Source of the DNA: Rhodoplanes sp963840055
GTDB taxonomy: Bacteria; Pseudomonadota; Alphaproteobacteria; Rhizobiales; Xanthobacteraceae
Length of the DNA: 64,000 nucleotides
Reading direction: 5' to 3'
Assembly (NCBI GenBank): GCA_963840055.1
Contig: CAWIXM010000030.1
Coordinates: forward strand, 40,200 to 104,199
This document shows, one piece after another, positions 9,501-17,465 of the stretch (position 1 is the stretch's first letter; each line of letters begins with the position of its first letter). A program made the translations under genes and the position numbers. Below the pieces are notes generated by a model. The model saw nothing but the letters and a program-made list of their open reading frames with translations. It was not told the DNA's origin and did not search any database.

Positions 9501-9690
9501 GACGCTGCTCACGCTGGTTTTCGTGCCGGCCTTCTTTCTCGTGATGGATGATTTCGGCGGGCTGCTCCACCGGATCTTTGGTCGCTTTGTCGGTGGCCAG
9601 AAGGAACCCGACAAGCCGCACGGGTCGGCTCCGCCGCCACCGGAAGCACCGGCGGCGCCGGGCGCTGCGGGCGCGCCTGCCGCCCCCTAG
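6556..9690 (+). CDS. HAE1-family RND transporter inner-membrane subunit (AcrB/MexF-like)
   Basis: 1044 residues with the standard RND plan: an N-terminal membrane helix (IVFSIIALLLGWISF), a large periplasmic porter domain, TM2-6, a second periplasmic loop and TM8-12. The proton-relay pair is visible in TM4 (STGILVDDAIVEIENIE, Asp-Asp near residue 400). The C-terminal 45 residues are Pro/Ala-rich. It begins 30 bp after the cyclase gene and is probably cotranscribed. No membrane-fusion or outer-membrane partner is adjacent. Both ends are almost identical to a collapsed RND remnant at 25363-25660. Export or trafficking of the triterpenoid is an inference, parallel to the RND-type sterol transporter BstA of Methylococcus; general drug efflux is the alternative. 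Confidence 0.9.
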   Translation: MNISAYSIRRPLPAIVFSIIALLLGWISFNKLPITRYPSVDVPIVSVIVTQFGASPAELEAQVTKTVEDAVAAIVGVNHIDSTVTDGVSVTTITFNLDANPDRALNDVKDAITRVRANLPSGINEPLVQRQEVIPLPILTYAAIAPGKTPEQLSWFVDDVVKRALQGLKGVAQVERIGGVDREILVSLNPDRLQAVGLTAADISERLLKSNVDLAGGRAEIGGRDQSIRTIAGATTLDELAGTTLSLLAGGEVRLDDLGVVTDTVADPRYFARLDDEPVVAFAVYRAKGASDVRVANAVDERLTQIKQDYPDVEVRTIDSSVDFTRENYHNAMQTLLEGAALTIIVVFLFLRDFRATIIAAVALPLSVFPAFWAMDLLGFSLNLITLLAITLSTGILVDDAIVEIENIERHIQMGKSPYDAAMEAADEIGLAVVAISLTIVAMFLPASFMPGIAGQFFKQFGITVSVQVLFSLLVARLVTPVLAAYFLRPKPHREKPPGPVMRLYTRILKTSVGMRYVTVVVGLALFVLSVLGLKLLPQGFMPQLDTARSMLAIELPPGTQLSDTQTVTEKIVNLIKRRPEVRSVFVDGGRIPPKTTEVNTAALIINYVPKGDRSLTQAQLEQDISRDLADVPDIRYWFLDENGQRTISRIVVGQDGRTVANVAAEIANQMRRLSSVANVVSTAALDRPELRIIPRKALATRLNVTTETLAATVRVATIGDVGPRLAKFDVGDQLVPIRVMIGESGRADRQVLEQLRVPTLRGTTVPLLAIADIQLGQGPATISRYDRQRSVKIEADLVGNTAQSKADEEIEELPVMKSLPKGVEVLQSGDSEAKKELMDGFAPVMSKGLMMVYAVLVLLFHSFLQPVTILFSLPLSIGGAVIALLITGNSLNLPVMIGLLMLLGIVTKNAIMLVDFAIEARANGVDRTTAITDAGVKRARPIIMTTLAMAAGMTPAALAVGAGGEFRSPMAITVIGGLIISTLLTLVFVPAFFLVMDDFGGLLHRIFGRFVGGQKEPDKPHGSAPPPPEAPAAPGAAGAPAAP

Positions 9691-10032
9691 TGTTTTTGGG
9701 CATTCCGGAACCGGGGGCGATTCATAGGGGGGAATCTGTGATCTCCAGTTGCGTTCAATTCGGGGATCGCGATGCGCAAGACTTGTGCGTACCGAAAACT
9801 CAGGTTTGGACGTATTGGTAGTGTAGCCCACCGACGAGCGTTGGCTGGTCGAGGCGGCGCTCATAGGCCGGGCCACCACCAGTTGCCAAAGCTGATCACA
9901 GGTGTGAAGTTCGCCGACGGAATAGAGGTCATCGCCCGATCGGCCACGCCTTAAGCCAAAGCCGCCTGATCCATCAGGCCGATAAAAAAATTCGGCGGTA
10001 GCCCCGCGGCGGATCGAACGTTGCAACGTGAC
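9691..10032. other. Intergenic region between the RND gene and tRNA-Leu
   Basis: About 340 bp without a credible gene; the open frames here have no ribosome-binding site or recognisable protein. Nothing structural was identified beyond the tRNA at its right end. Confidence 0.4.
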
Positions 10033-10117
10033 TGGTGCGGGTGGTCGGAATCGAACCGACACTCCTTGCGGAACACGATTTTGAGTCGTGCGCGTCTACC
10101 AGTTCCGCCACACCCGC
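10033..10117 (-). tRNA. tRNA-Leu (anticodon CAA)
   Basis: The reverse strand folds as a class II tRNA of 85 nt: acceptor GCGGGTG pairs with CACCCGC, and the anticodon stem-loop is CACGA-CTCAAAA-TCGTG (anticodon CAA, decoding UUG). A long variable arm and the T-loop GGTTCGATTCC follow, then encoded CCA (10033-10035). The long variable arm and A73 fit tRNA-Leu. Confidence 0.96.
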
Positions 10118-10325
10118 TTGCCCTTCTTTATAACGAGCCCGGCGTTGCCCGCCAATGGCAAGTCTGGCGCGCGACCTGCGGCCAGGACGCTCGGAGCGAC
10201 GCCGAGAGGCGGGCGCGATCGTGCAGGAAGGAAAACGCGTGCTCCGGAAGTGGCGGGCCGCGATCGTCCGTGTCGTGACACGCGCGCGGGGCTGGGCGAC
10301 GGACGGCGCAGCGAGCGGCGTCGCG

Positions 10326-10914
10326 TCAATGATGGTCGTCGTCGTCGCGCAAAGCGCGGTCGGAGGCGGCCGTCGGCGCCCCGGATGTCGTGACGCGGTC
10401 AAGCGACATGCGTTGGATGCCGCGGCCGAACAGCGCCGGCTTTTTCGAAGTGAGCGTGCGTGAATTCACGCCCATCCAGCTGATCTCGGAGGAGAGCCGG
10501 CCATATTCGATCTTGGGGCAGCGGTTCATCACGACCTTCAGCCCGTGCGTCTTCCGCGAGCTTCGCCGCCGCATCGTTGCGGATGCCGAGCTGCATCCAG
10601 ATCACCTGCGGACGCGGCGTCAGTTTCAGCGCCTCCTCGACGATCGGCAGCGCGTAGCGCGACGCCCGGAATATATCGACCATATCCACCGGCTCGGGGA
10701 TGTCGGCGAGGCGAGCGTAGACGCGCTGGCCGAGCAGCTCCTTGCCGGCGAGGCCAGGATTGACCGGTATCATCCGATAGCGGCGTTCGAGCAGATATTT
10801 GAAGGCGAAATAGCTCGGCCGGCTGTCGTTCGCCGACACCCCGACCATGGCGATCGACTTCATCGTGCTCAGGATGCCACGGATATAACTGTCGGGATAG
10901 ACGTCGTGGTCCAT
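10326..10914 (-). pseudogene. CoA-binding domain protein (YccU-like), single frameshift
   Basis: The N-terminal frame (from ATG 10914) encodes a Rossmann-type CoA-binding domain (SIAMVGVSAND, MIPVNPGL, VDIFRASRYALPIVEEAL, VIWMQLGIRNDAAAKLAEDA). The conserved continuation GLKVVMNRCPKIEYG appears in another frame down to the stop at 10326. The break is near 10543-10550, where one extra base fits. The family (CoA_binding_2, about 140-190 aa) binds CoA; its physiological role is poorly known. Both halves are well conserved, so a sequencing indel or a very recent mutation is likely. Confidence 0.8.
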
Positions 10915-11362
10915 GCGCCCAGAGTTAGCGCAATCGCCCGCGACCCGCTATAGGTCCCGCCGGCTTCGCCAGAGGGGATGGTGGGCCCGCTGTTCCGACG
11001 ACTCGTGCGCGCGGCCTCAAGGGAAGAACCAGCGGCCGTGCGTGAAGGCGCGGAGAAGCCGGGGCAGCGCCATAATTGATTGATATAGCGGAGATTTCTG
11101 CGCCAACCGCAGGTCGCAGGGCGACCGCTTAGCGCCGCGGACAAGGAAGCCGGCATTCCATCAGCGACACACGGCCGCGCCGGCGAGAAAAGAAACGCTC
11201 GAATCAGGGCGCACAACGAAAAGCCAAGGCCAGGGTCGATGCCTGGTTCGTGGTTCAGGCCCCCACAATGGACATGCGTCAAAGAACCAACAGAACGAAT
11301 TCCGATTCCGTCAGACCGGAATTCGTCTCAGGGCCGTCAAACGCCGCCTGGGGACATCGGCA
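10915..11362. other. Intergenic region with a half-copy of a dispersed palindrome
   Basis: A 448-bp stretch between divergent genes. The only structure seen is the palindromic half-element at 11291-11327. No credible gene is present. Confidence 0.4.
11291..11327. repeat. Half-copy of the AGAGC-type dispersed palindromic element
   Basis: An imperfect palindrome reading agaacgaattccgattcc...ggaattcgtct. It corresponds to the GAATTC half of the 102-bp elements at 13538, 19808 and 46468, with base changes in both arms. It sits just upstream of the amino-sugar isomerase gene. Confidence 0.6.
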
Positions 11363-12391
11363 ATGACCGACCACGAGATCGGGATGGCTGCGGAGCTGCG
11401 GGAAGCGCCCGCGGTCGTGCGGCGGCAAAAAAACTTGGCGCAGCCGATAGCCGAGCTTGCTGCCCGGCTACGGCGCAACCCGCCCGGCGTCGTAGTCACT
11501 TGCGCGCGCGGCAGCTCCGCGCATGCGGCGACCTTCGGCAAGCACTTGATCGAACGGCGTCTCGGCATTCCTGTCGCGGCCGCCGCGCCGAACATCGTCA
11601 CGGTCTATGGCGAACGCATGCGGCTCAAGGACCAGCTCCTTCTGACCATTTCGCAATCCGGGCGCAGCGACGACCTCGCCGAATTCGCGTCGACGGCCAA
11701 AGCTGCGGGCGCTTTGACCGTCGCCATCGTGAACGAGGTCGATAGCCCGCTGGCTGCCGCCTGCCACATCGTCCTGCCGATGGCGGCGGGACCCGAGTTG
11801 AGCATTGCAGCGACGAAATCCTTCGTCGCCGCCCTTGCCGCGCTATTGCGACTGACGGCGGCGTGGACCAGCGACGAAGCCCTCGGCGCGGCGATCGACC
11901 GCCTGCCCGATCGCCTCGCGGCTGCGGTCGATCTCGATTGGAGTTCCGCCCTCCGCGTTGTGGCGCAGGCGAGCAGCCTCATCACCATCGGCCGCGGGCC
12001 GACGCTTGCGATCGCGCGCGAGGCGGCGCTGAAACTCAAGGAGACGAGCAATCTCCACGCCGAAGCTTTCAGCAGCGCCGAGTTCCGGCACGGCCCGGTG
12101 GCGCTGGTGTCGCCGCTCTATCCCATTCTGATGTTCATGCCGACCGACGCCGCCGCGACCGGCATGCGCGAGCTTGCTGCCGATTTGCGCGGCAAGGGCG
12201 CGGCGCTTTTTTCTGCTGATCACGACGAGAAGGCGGCGGGGCGGCTTCCGGTGCTCGCCCCCGATCATCCGGACGCCGACGCCGTGTGTCTGATACAAAG
12301 CTTCTATGCGCTCGCCATCCGCATTGCCGAACGGCGCGGCGTCGACGTCAACCGGCCCCGCCATTTGCAGAAAGTGACGCGCACGCGATGA
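11363..12391 (+). CDS. SIS-domain glucosamine-6-phosphate deaminase/isomerase (NagB-II type)
   Basis: 342 residues with two SIS (sugar isomerase) domains: the first contains CARGSSAHAATFGKHLIE and LTISQSGRSDDLAEF, the second GRGPTLAIAREAALKLKET and HAEAFSSAEFRHGP. It corresponds to the isomerase half of GlmS without the glutaminase domain. This is the layout of NagB-II enzymes that convert glucosamine-6-phosphate to fructose-6-phosphate plus ammonia. Its stop overlaps the start of nagA (ATGA at 12388-12391), which supports a role in N-acetylglucosamine catabolism. Confidence 0.85.
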   Translation: MTDHEIGMAAELREAPAVVRRQKNLAQPIAELAARLRRNPPGVVVTCARGSSAHAATFGKHLIERRLGIPVAAAAPNIVTVYGERMRLKDQLLLTISQSGRSDDLAEFASTAKAAGALTVAIVNEVDSPLAAACHIVLPMAAGPELSIAATKSFVAALAALLRLTAAWTSDEALGAAIDRLPDRLAAAVDLDWSSALRVVAQASSLITIGRGPTLAIAREAALKLKETSNLHAEAFSSAEFRHGPVALVSPLYPILMFMPTDAAATGMRELAADLRGKGAALFSADHDEKAAGRLPVLAPDHPDADAVCLIQSFYALAIRIAERRGVDVNRPRHLQKVTRTR

Positions 12392-13539
12392 GCACAGCGA
12401 CGCAGCACGCCATCGCAGCGGACCATGTGTTCGACGGCGCGGTCGTTCACCGCAACGCGGCGGTTATCATCGACGGCGCGGGTATCGTTGCGCTGACGCC
12501 GCGGACTGAAGCGCTGGCGACAATGCCCATGCACGTCTTGCCCGATGGCGCGTGGCTCGCGCCCGGCTTCATCGACGTGCAGGTCAATGGCGGCGGCGAT
12601 GTTTTGTTCAACGACGTACCGACCGTCGAAGGAATTCGCACGATCGCCGCCGCGCATCGCAAGTTCGGCACAACGGCGCTGCTGCCGACGCTGATTACCG
12701 ATACGCCGGAGAAAATGCGGACGGCGATCGCCGCCGTGCAAGAACTGGTCGATGCCGACCCTAGCATCCTCGGTATTCATCTCGAAGGCCCGTTTCTCTC
12801 GTCGGAGCGGCCGGGCGTGCACGAGCAGCGCTACATCCGCGTTCCTACCGCGGAGGACGGCGCAATGCTCACCGCGCCGCGCCGCGGGGCGACCGTGGTC
12901 ACGCTCGCGCCCGAGCGGGCGCCGCAAGGGTTCATTCGTCAACTGGCGCGCGCCGGCGCGCGGGTCTGCCTCGGTCATTCGATGGCGACCTACGCCGAGA
13001 CTCGCGCCGCCATGGCCGAGGGGTTGACTGGCTTCACCCACCTCTTCAATGCGATGCGCCCGATGGCGAGCCGCGAGCCCGGCCCGATCGCGGCGGCGTT
13101 GGAATCTCCCAATGCGTGGTTCGGCATGATCGTGGATGGCGCCCATGTCGATCCGGCGATGCTGCGGCTCGCCTTGCGGGGCGCGGCCAAGCCGATGCTG
13201 GTGACGGACGCCATGCCGCCGGTCGGGGGAAGCCGCACGACGTTTGCGCTCTACGGGGGGCGCATAACGGTTCGCGACGGACGATGCGTGCGCGATGATG
13301 GAGTGCTGGCCGGGTCGGCACTGAGCATGGCGGCGGCGGTCCGCAACTGCGTGCGGCTGCTCGGCGTGCACTTGGAAGACGCACTGCGGTTCGCCTCCGC
13401 GCACCCCGCGGGCTTCCTCGGTCTCGACCACAGGCTTGGCCGCCTCGCGCCAGGATATCGGGCCGATTTGGTCGCCTTCGACCCGATCGGTTTTGAGGTG
13501 CTCGATACCTGGGTCGCCGGCGGCGCCGCCGCTGCCTAG
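12388..13539 (+). CDS. nagA: N-acetylglucosamine-6-phosphate deacetylase
   Basis: 383 residues of the amidohydrolase superfamily. Visible motifs are PGFIDVQVNGGG near the N-terminus, HLEGPFLS (metal-ligand Glu), GHSMATY, THLFNAMRPM and VTDAMPPVGG (catalytic Asp). It removes the acetyl group from GlcNAc-6-P, feeding the deaminase encoded by the overlapping upstream gene. ATG 12388 overlaps the upstream stop, indicating translational coupling; the frame is open further upstream but those codons lie inside the previous gene. Its TAG stop lies inside the edge of the palindromic repeat that follows. Confidence 0.92.
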   Translation: MSTATQHAIAADHVFDGAVVHRNAAVIIDGAGIVALTPRTEALATMPMHVLPDGAWLAPGFIDVQVNGGGDVLFNDVPTVEGIRTIAAAHRKFGTTALLPTLITDTPEKMRTAIAAVQELVDADPSILGIHLEGPFLSSERPGVHEQRYIRVPTAEDGAMLTAPRRGATVVTLAPERAPQGFIRQLARAGARVCLGHSMATYAETRAAMAEGLTGFTHLFNAMRPMASREPGPIAAALESPNAWFGMIVDGAHVDPAMLRLALRGAAKPMLVTDAMPPVGGSRTTFALYGGRITVRDGRCVRDDGVLAGSALSMAAAVRNCVRLLGVHLEDALRFASAHPAGFLGLDHRLGRLAPGYRADLVAFDPIGFEVLDTWVAGGAAAA

Positions 13540-13639
13540 AGCGAATTCCGTTCCGGTGGAATCGTAATTCGCTCTTGTTTTCCTTTAGTGGCCGCATTTT
13601 CTGCGGCGAACCGGTTCCCACTTCGCCGGAAAATGCTCT
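13538..13639. repeat. 102-bp AGAGC-ended palindromic element, copy 1
   Basis: It begins AGAGCGAATTCCG and ends CCGGAAAATGCTCT, so the ends form an AGAGC/GCTCT inverted repeat. Inside are two hairpins: one around GAATTCCGTTCCGGTGGAATC and one around GCATTTTCTGCGG...CCGGAAAATGC. Copy 3 (46468) is almost identical and copy 2 (19808) is in the opposite orientation. Its left edge overlaps the nagA stop codon. Confidence 0.9.
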
Positions 13640-13645
13640 AGAGCG

Positions 13646-14264
13646 TCAGCGCGCTGGCCGCTTGCGCAGCGCACGTTTTGTCGGAAAGCTCCTCGCAAAT
13701 CTCGACCACGCTCTCATGATTGGCCGTTTGTCGTCGGCCAGCAAGAGATGCAGCGCAAGTCCGTCGAGCATGATCATGATGACGTTGACGACATCGTCCA
13801 CGTCGCGGTCGGTTTTGACCCCCTTCATATTCTTGCGAACGAGTTGCGCGATAATGGCGCGTGACTGTGCGCCGCAGTTCGCCAGAACTCTGGCGGAGCC
13901 TCTTGTCGAACAGCGCTTTGCCGAAAAACACAAAGTAGGCGCTGATGAAGTCGCGGTGCTGTTCGACGAGGATGCGCGCTCCGTCACCGAGAGTCTCAAT
14001 GGTCCGCCGGGACGATCGCTTTTTCTGGACCGGCGAGAATGCCTGAAGCTGTAGCGCGAGGTGCTCCAAGGCGACGAGGGGGATTTCGTCGATGGTCCGG
14101 AAATGATGGAACAGCGTCGCTTTGCTGATTCCCACCGCACGCGTAAGCGCCGACGCGGTGAGGCCGGCAGGGCCTTCGTGCCCCAAAATGGAGACCGCCG
14201 CCTCAATAATCGCGGCGCGTGTGTCTCTCGGGGGCACTTTTTCTTTGCGCTTGCTGTCCGGCAT
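13646..14264 (-). pseudogene. TetR-family transcriptional regulator, frameshifted
   Basis: The N-terminal frame from ATG 14264 has the TetR HTH: TRAAIIEAAVSILGHEGPAGLTASALTRAVGISKATLFHHF, here given as the region around residues 15-55. The ligand-binding part continues to about residue 135, then the conserved C-terminal reading (IIAQLVRKNMKGVKTDRD, then LDGLALHLLLADD) switches frame near 13855-13862, consistent with one inserted base. It is divergent from the SpoIIAA-like/monooxygenase pair, with a palindromic site between them, so it probably represses that pair and itself. Whether the shift is real or a sequence error is open. Confidence 0.8.
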
Positions 14265-14283
14265 ATATTTTCCTAGTATCGCT

Positions 14284-14299
14284 GACCGATCGGTCGGTC
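14284..14299. promoter_or_regulatory. Probable TetR operator in the divergent promoter region
   Basis: GACCGATCGGTCGGTC contains the perfect 12-bp palindrome GACCGATCGGTC plus an extra GGTC half-site. Sites of this kind are common for TetR-family autoregulators. It lies 19 bp upstream of the TetR start and 37 bp upstream of the SpoIIAA-like gene. Confidence 0.6.
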
Positions 14300-14335
14300 G
14301 GCAAGGCCAATTATGCTGATAATGAGGGTCGCGCC

Positions 14336-14710
14336 ATGATCACGCTGCTGGAAGGATTTCCCGACAATGTTGTCGCCGTTCGCGCGGAAGGGCAAGTCAC
14401 GGCGCAGGATTATGACAAGGTCCTGATTCCTGCGGTCGAAACGGCGCTCACGCGAAGCAAAAGGCTGCGATTTTATTATGAAATCGGACCGGGATTCACC
14501 GGAATGGATCTGGGCGCGATGCTGAAGGACATCGGCGTTGGGTTCGGCCATCTCGGCCAATGGGAACGTATCGCGGTCGTCACCGACATCGACTGGATCA
14601 AGCATGCCACGCAGCTGTTCGGGTTCTTGCTGCCTTCAAAGACGGACGTATTTGGAATAGCGCAGGCGGCGGATGCTAAAGCCTGGATTGGCGATGAAAA
14701 TCCTAATTAG
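14336..14710 (+). CDS. SpoIIAA/STAS-like protein
   Basis: 124 residues starting MITLLEGFPDNVVAVRAEGQVTA, with the alternating strand/helix pattern of the SpoIIAA-like (STAS-type) family: YYEIGPGFTGMDLGAMLKDIG and WERIAVVTDIDWIK are characteristic. These small cytosolic proteins are of unclear function. ATG 14336 has GAGGGT seven bases upstream; the frame stays open further up but without a site. The end overlaps the next gene by 17 bp, so the two are translationally coupled under the TetR-controlled promoter. Confidence 0.8.
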   Translation: MITLLEGFPDNVVAVRAEGQVTAQDYDKVLIPAVETALTRSKRLRFYYEIGPGFTGMDLGAMLKDIGVGFGHLGQWERIAVVTDIDWIKHATQLFGFLLPSKTDVFGIAQAADAKAWIGDENPN

Positions 14711-15869
14711 CGGCGCAGGCATCGCCGGGCCAACGCTTGCCTATTGGCTCAAGCGGTACGGATTTGCGCCAACCCTGGTGGAGCGCGCCCCGGGCCTGCG
14801 ATCCGGCGGATATGTAATCGACTTTTGGGGACTTGGCTACGACATCGCGGAGATGATGGGGCTGTTTCCGGCGCTGTCGCAAGTCGGTTACCATATGCAG
14901 GAACTTCGCGTCGTCGACAGCGGTAACGCGCGCGTAGCGGGGTTCGGCACGCGAGTCTTTTCGGAACTGACTGGTGGCCGCTTCATCACCGTGGGGCGAA
15001 GCGATCTTTCCCGGCTGATCTTCGAGACGATTCAGCGCGACTGCGAAGTCATTTTCGATGACTGCATTGTCAAGCTGGAAGAGGATGCGGCCGGAATAGG
15101 CGTGAGGTTCGAACGCAGCGGCGAACGCCGCTTCGATCTGGTCGTCGGCGCGGATGGTCTACATTCGGGCGTGCGGCGTCTTGTCTTTGGTCCGCAGGAG
15201 CGCTGCGAGGCGCGGCTGGGCTACATGGTTGCCGCTTTCGAGACGGCGGGTTACCGGCCGCGGGACGAGCGCGTCTATGTCATTCATGGCGTCCCGGGCC
15301 GGCAGGTCGCGCGCTTCGCTCTGCACCAGGATCGCACCTTGTTCCTGTTCATATTCGTCGGCGAGCTTGACGTCGGGCATGACATCGGCGCGCAGAAAGC
15401 AATTCTGATGGACCAATTCGGGAACGTCGGCTGGGAATGCCCGCGGATTCTCGAAGCGCTTGATCGCTGCGACGATCTCTATTTCGATCGCGTCAGTCAG
15501 ATCAAAATCGATCACTGGTCGCGCGGGCGCGTCGTGCTTGCGGGCGATGCTGCATCGTGCATTTCGCTGCTCGGCGGGCAGGGCACAGCGCTCGCCATGA
15601 CTGCGGCTTACGTTCTTGCCGGAGAGCTTGCGAAGTCGCGCGGTCAGTACGCCGAAGCGTTCCAGCGCTACGAGCAGCTTTTGCGGCCCTACCTCGCCAT
15701 CAAGCAGAGAGCCGCCGAGCGCTTCGCCAGCGCATTCGTCCCGAGAACGCCGTTCGGGCTGTGGGTGCGCAATGCCGTCATGAAGGCGTTTGCGATTCCG
15801 TCTCTGGCGCGGATGACTTTCGGACGGGACATTGCCGACCAACTCACGCTACCTCGGTATTCCGTGTGA
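14694..15869 (+). CDS. FAD-dependent aromatic-hydroxylase-type monooxygenase (UbiH/PHBH/TetX-like)
   Basis: 391 residues. The FAD motif ILISGAGIAGPTLAYWL opens the protein, DG motif VVGADGLHSGVRRLVFG lies near residue 155, and GDAASCISLLGGQGTALAM near 285. This is the group A flavoprotein monooxygenase fold, which hydroxylates aromatic or polycyclic small molecules using NAD(P)H. It overlaps the upstream SpoIIAA-like gene and sits opposite a TetR regulator, a usual arrangement for a xenobiotic-inducible detoxification enzyme. The substrate cannot be told from sequence. Confidence 0.85.
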   Translation: MKILISGAGIAGPTLAYWLKRYGFAPTLVERAPGLRSGGYVIDFWGLGYDIAEMMGLFPALSQVGYHMQELRVVDSGNARVAGFGTRVFSELTGGRFITVGRSDLSRLIFETIQRDCEVIFDDCIVKLEEDAAGIGVRFERSGERRFDLVVGADGLHSGVRRLVFGPQERCEARLGYMVAAFETAGYRPRDERVYVIHGVPGRQVARFALHQDRTLFLFIFVGELDVGHDIGAQKAILMDQFGNVGWECPRILEALDRCDDLYFDRVSQIKIDHWSRGRVVLAGDAASCISLLGGQGTALAMTAAYVLAGELAKSRGQYAEAFQRYEQLLRPYLAIKQRAAERFASAFVPRTPFGLWVRNAVMKAFAIPSLARMTFGRDIADQLTLPRYSV

Positions 15870-15969
15870 ACGCGCCTGCCGAGCGGGTTGGGTTTGCGCG
15901 CCACCGGCGGAAAACAATGGCGCTCCGATCGGAGGCGTTGCTTTTCGAGCCGACATCGATCCTGGCGCG

Positions 15970-17337
15970 TCAGTCCAGATCGCCGAACGCCGCTTCTTGC
16001 TTCGCCAGCGAGGCGAAGTGATTGCTGCGCTGCAGCCAGACCAGCAGGACGAGACTTGGGATCGCGACGACGGCGCTCAGCATGAAGAACGTGCCCCAGC
16101 CGACGGCTTCGGCAAGAAAGCCCGCACTCGACGCGAGGTAGGTGCGTCCGATCGCAGCGAGCGCGGTGAGCAGCGCATATTGGGTCGCCGTGTGCAGCGG
16201 GCTTTTGCACAGTGCTGAGAGATAGGCCACGAACACGACCGTGCCGATCGCGCCGGTGAAGTTCTCGACGATGATCGTGATGGTGAGGGCCCAGAGCTTG
16301 ACGCCGACATGGGCCTGCCAAGTGAACACGAAATTCGAAACCATCTGTAGGATCGCCCCGATCCATAGGCTGGCCGCAATCGGAAAAGCGCGGAACACGA
16401 CGCCGCCTGCGAACCCGCCGATGAGGGTCGCGGCGAGCCCCACGCCCTTGACGATCGCGGCGTAGTCGTTGCGAGAAAAGCCGAGATCGATCACGAAGGG
16501 CGCGGTCATCGTCCCCGCGAAGGCGTCGCACAGCTTGTAGAGGATGACGAAGGTGAGCACGACGAACGCGCTATCGCGGGTGAGAAACTCGGAAAATGCG
16601 CCGACCGCAGAGGTTACTACCCGCTGCAATGGTTTGCCGGTCCGGTGTTCGGCCGCAGCGGTTACGTTCTTCGGTTCGCGGGCAATCAGCGTCGTGAAAA
16701 TGCCGATCACCACCAGGGTGGCCATCGTGTAATAGCCCCACGCCCAGGCGTCGCCCTTGCTCAGACCGAGCCCCTCAAACCCCGTCACCAGAAACAGCGC
16801 GCCGGCGGTCGAGGCAAGCGTGCCGATACGATAGGCGGCGACGTAGGAGGCCATCCCGGCCCCCTGTTCGTTGTCGGGCAAGCTTTCCACCCGAAAGGCG
16901 TCGATGACGATGTCCTGGGTCGCCGAGGCGGCCGCGACCAGCAAAGCCCCGAATGCGACCAGGAGCGGGGTCGTGGCGGGATCGCAGGCGCCGAGGAAGA
17001 TGATCGCCGCGATCAGCAGGAACTGGGTGAGCAATAGCCAGCCGCGCCGCCGGCCGAACCAGCGCGACAGCAGCGGCACATCAAGCGCGTCGACCACGGG
17101 CGCCCAGATGAATTTCAGGGTATAGGGCGTCCCCACCAGCGCAAACAGGCCGATGGTGCCGAGATCGACCCCGGTCTCGCGCATCCACACAAGCAGCGTC
17201 GAGCCGGACAGCGCCAGCGGCAGGCCCGACGAAAACCCGAGAAACATCACGACCAGCACCCGGGGGCGCAGGTAGACGGCAAGCGTGTTGACGAAGGAGG
17301 GCCGGGCGGCAGGCGCGAGCTCGGGGGTCGAGGTCAT
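15970..17337 (-). CDS. ampG: AmpG-like MFS permease (muropeptide transporter)
   Basis: 455 residues with about 12-14 hydrophobic helices. The N-terminal region MFLGFSSGLPLALSGSTLLVWM followed by LVGTPYTLKFIWAPVVDAL is characteristic of AmpG, and ATQDIVIDAFRVESL is the matching cytoplasmic loop. AmpG imports GlcNAc-anhydro-muropeptides for peptidoglycan recycling at the inner membrane. The NagB-II/NagA pair 3 kb away acts on the same amino-sugar pool, although not in the same transcription unit. The C-terminus extends slightly beyond the last helix. Confidence 0.85.
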   Translation of the reverse strand: MTSTPELAPAARPSFVNTLAVYLRPRVLVVMFLGFSSGLPLALSGSTLLVWMRETGVDLGTIGLFALVGTPYTLKFIWAPVVDALDVPLLSRWFGRRRGWLLLTQFLLIAAIIFLGACDPATTPLLVAFGALLVAAASATQDIVIDAFRVESLPDNEQGAGMASYVAAYRIGTLASTAGALFLVTGFEGLGLSKGDAWAWGYYTMATLVVIGIFTTLIAREPKNVTAAAEHRTGKPLQRVVTSAVGAFSEFLTRDSAFVVLTFVILYKLCDAFAGTMTAPFVIDLGFSRNDYAAIVKGVGLAATLIGGFAGGVVFRAFPIAASLWIGAILQMVSNFVFTWQAHVGVKLWALTITIIVENFTGAIGTVVFVAYLSALCKSPLHTATQYALLTALAAIGRTYLASSAGFLAEAVGWGTFFMLSAVVAIPSLVLLVWLQRSNHFASLAKQEAAFGDLD

Positions 17338-17465
17338 GCAAACTCTATCGGTGGTGGAGCCTTAGCCCAAGGCTTGCAGCCGATTGGGTTCGTTTTTGGG
17401 TCGGCCGGGACGAATCACAGGGCGAACCATTTGACGCATCGGGCCTCTCTGCTTACATCGCAGGC

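Noticed and set aside
235..9690. Standard hpn hopanoid cluster
   Set aside because: No HpnC/D/E squalene synthases, HpnH, HpnG or HpnN are present; only the SDR resembles HpnA.
9094..10062. 322-codon minus-strand open frame
   Set aside because: It overlaps the RND 3' end and the tRNA-Leu gene and has a composition typical of antisense frames.
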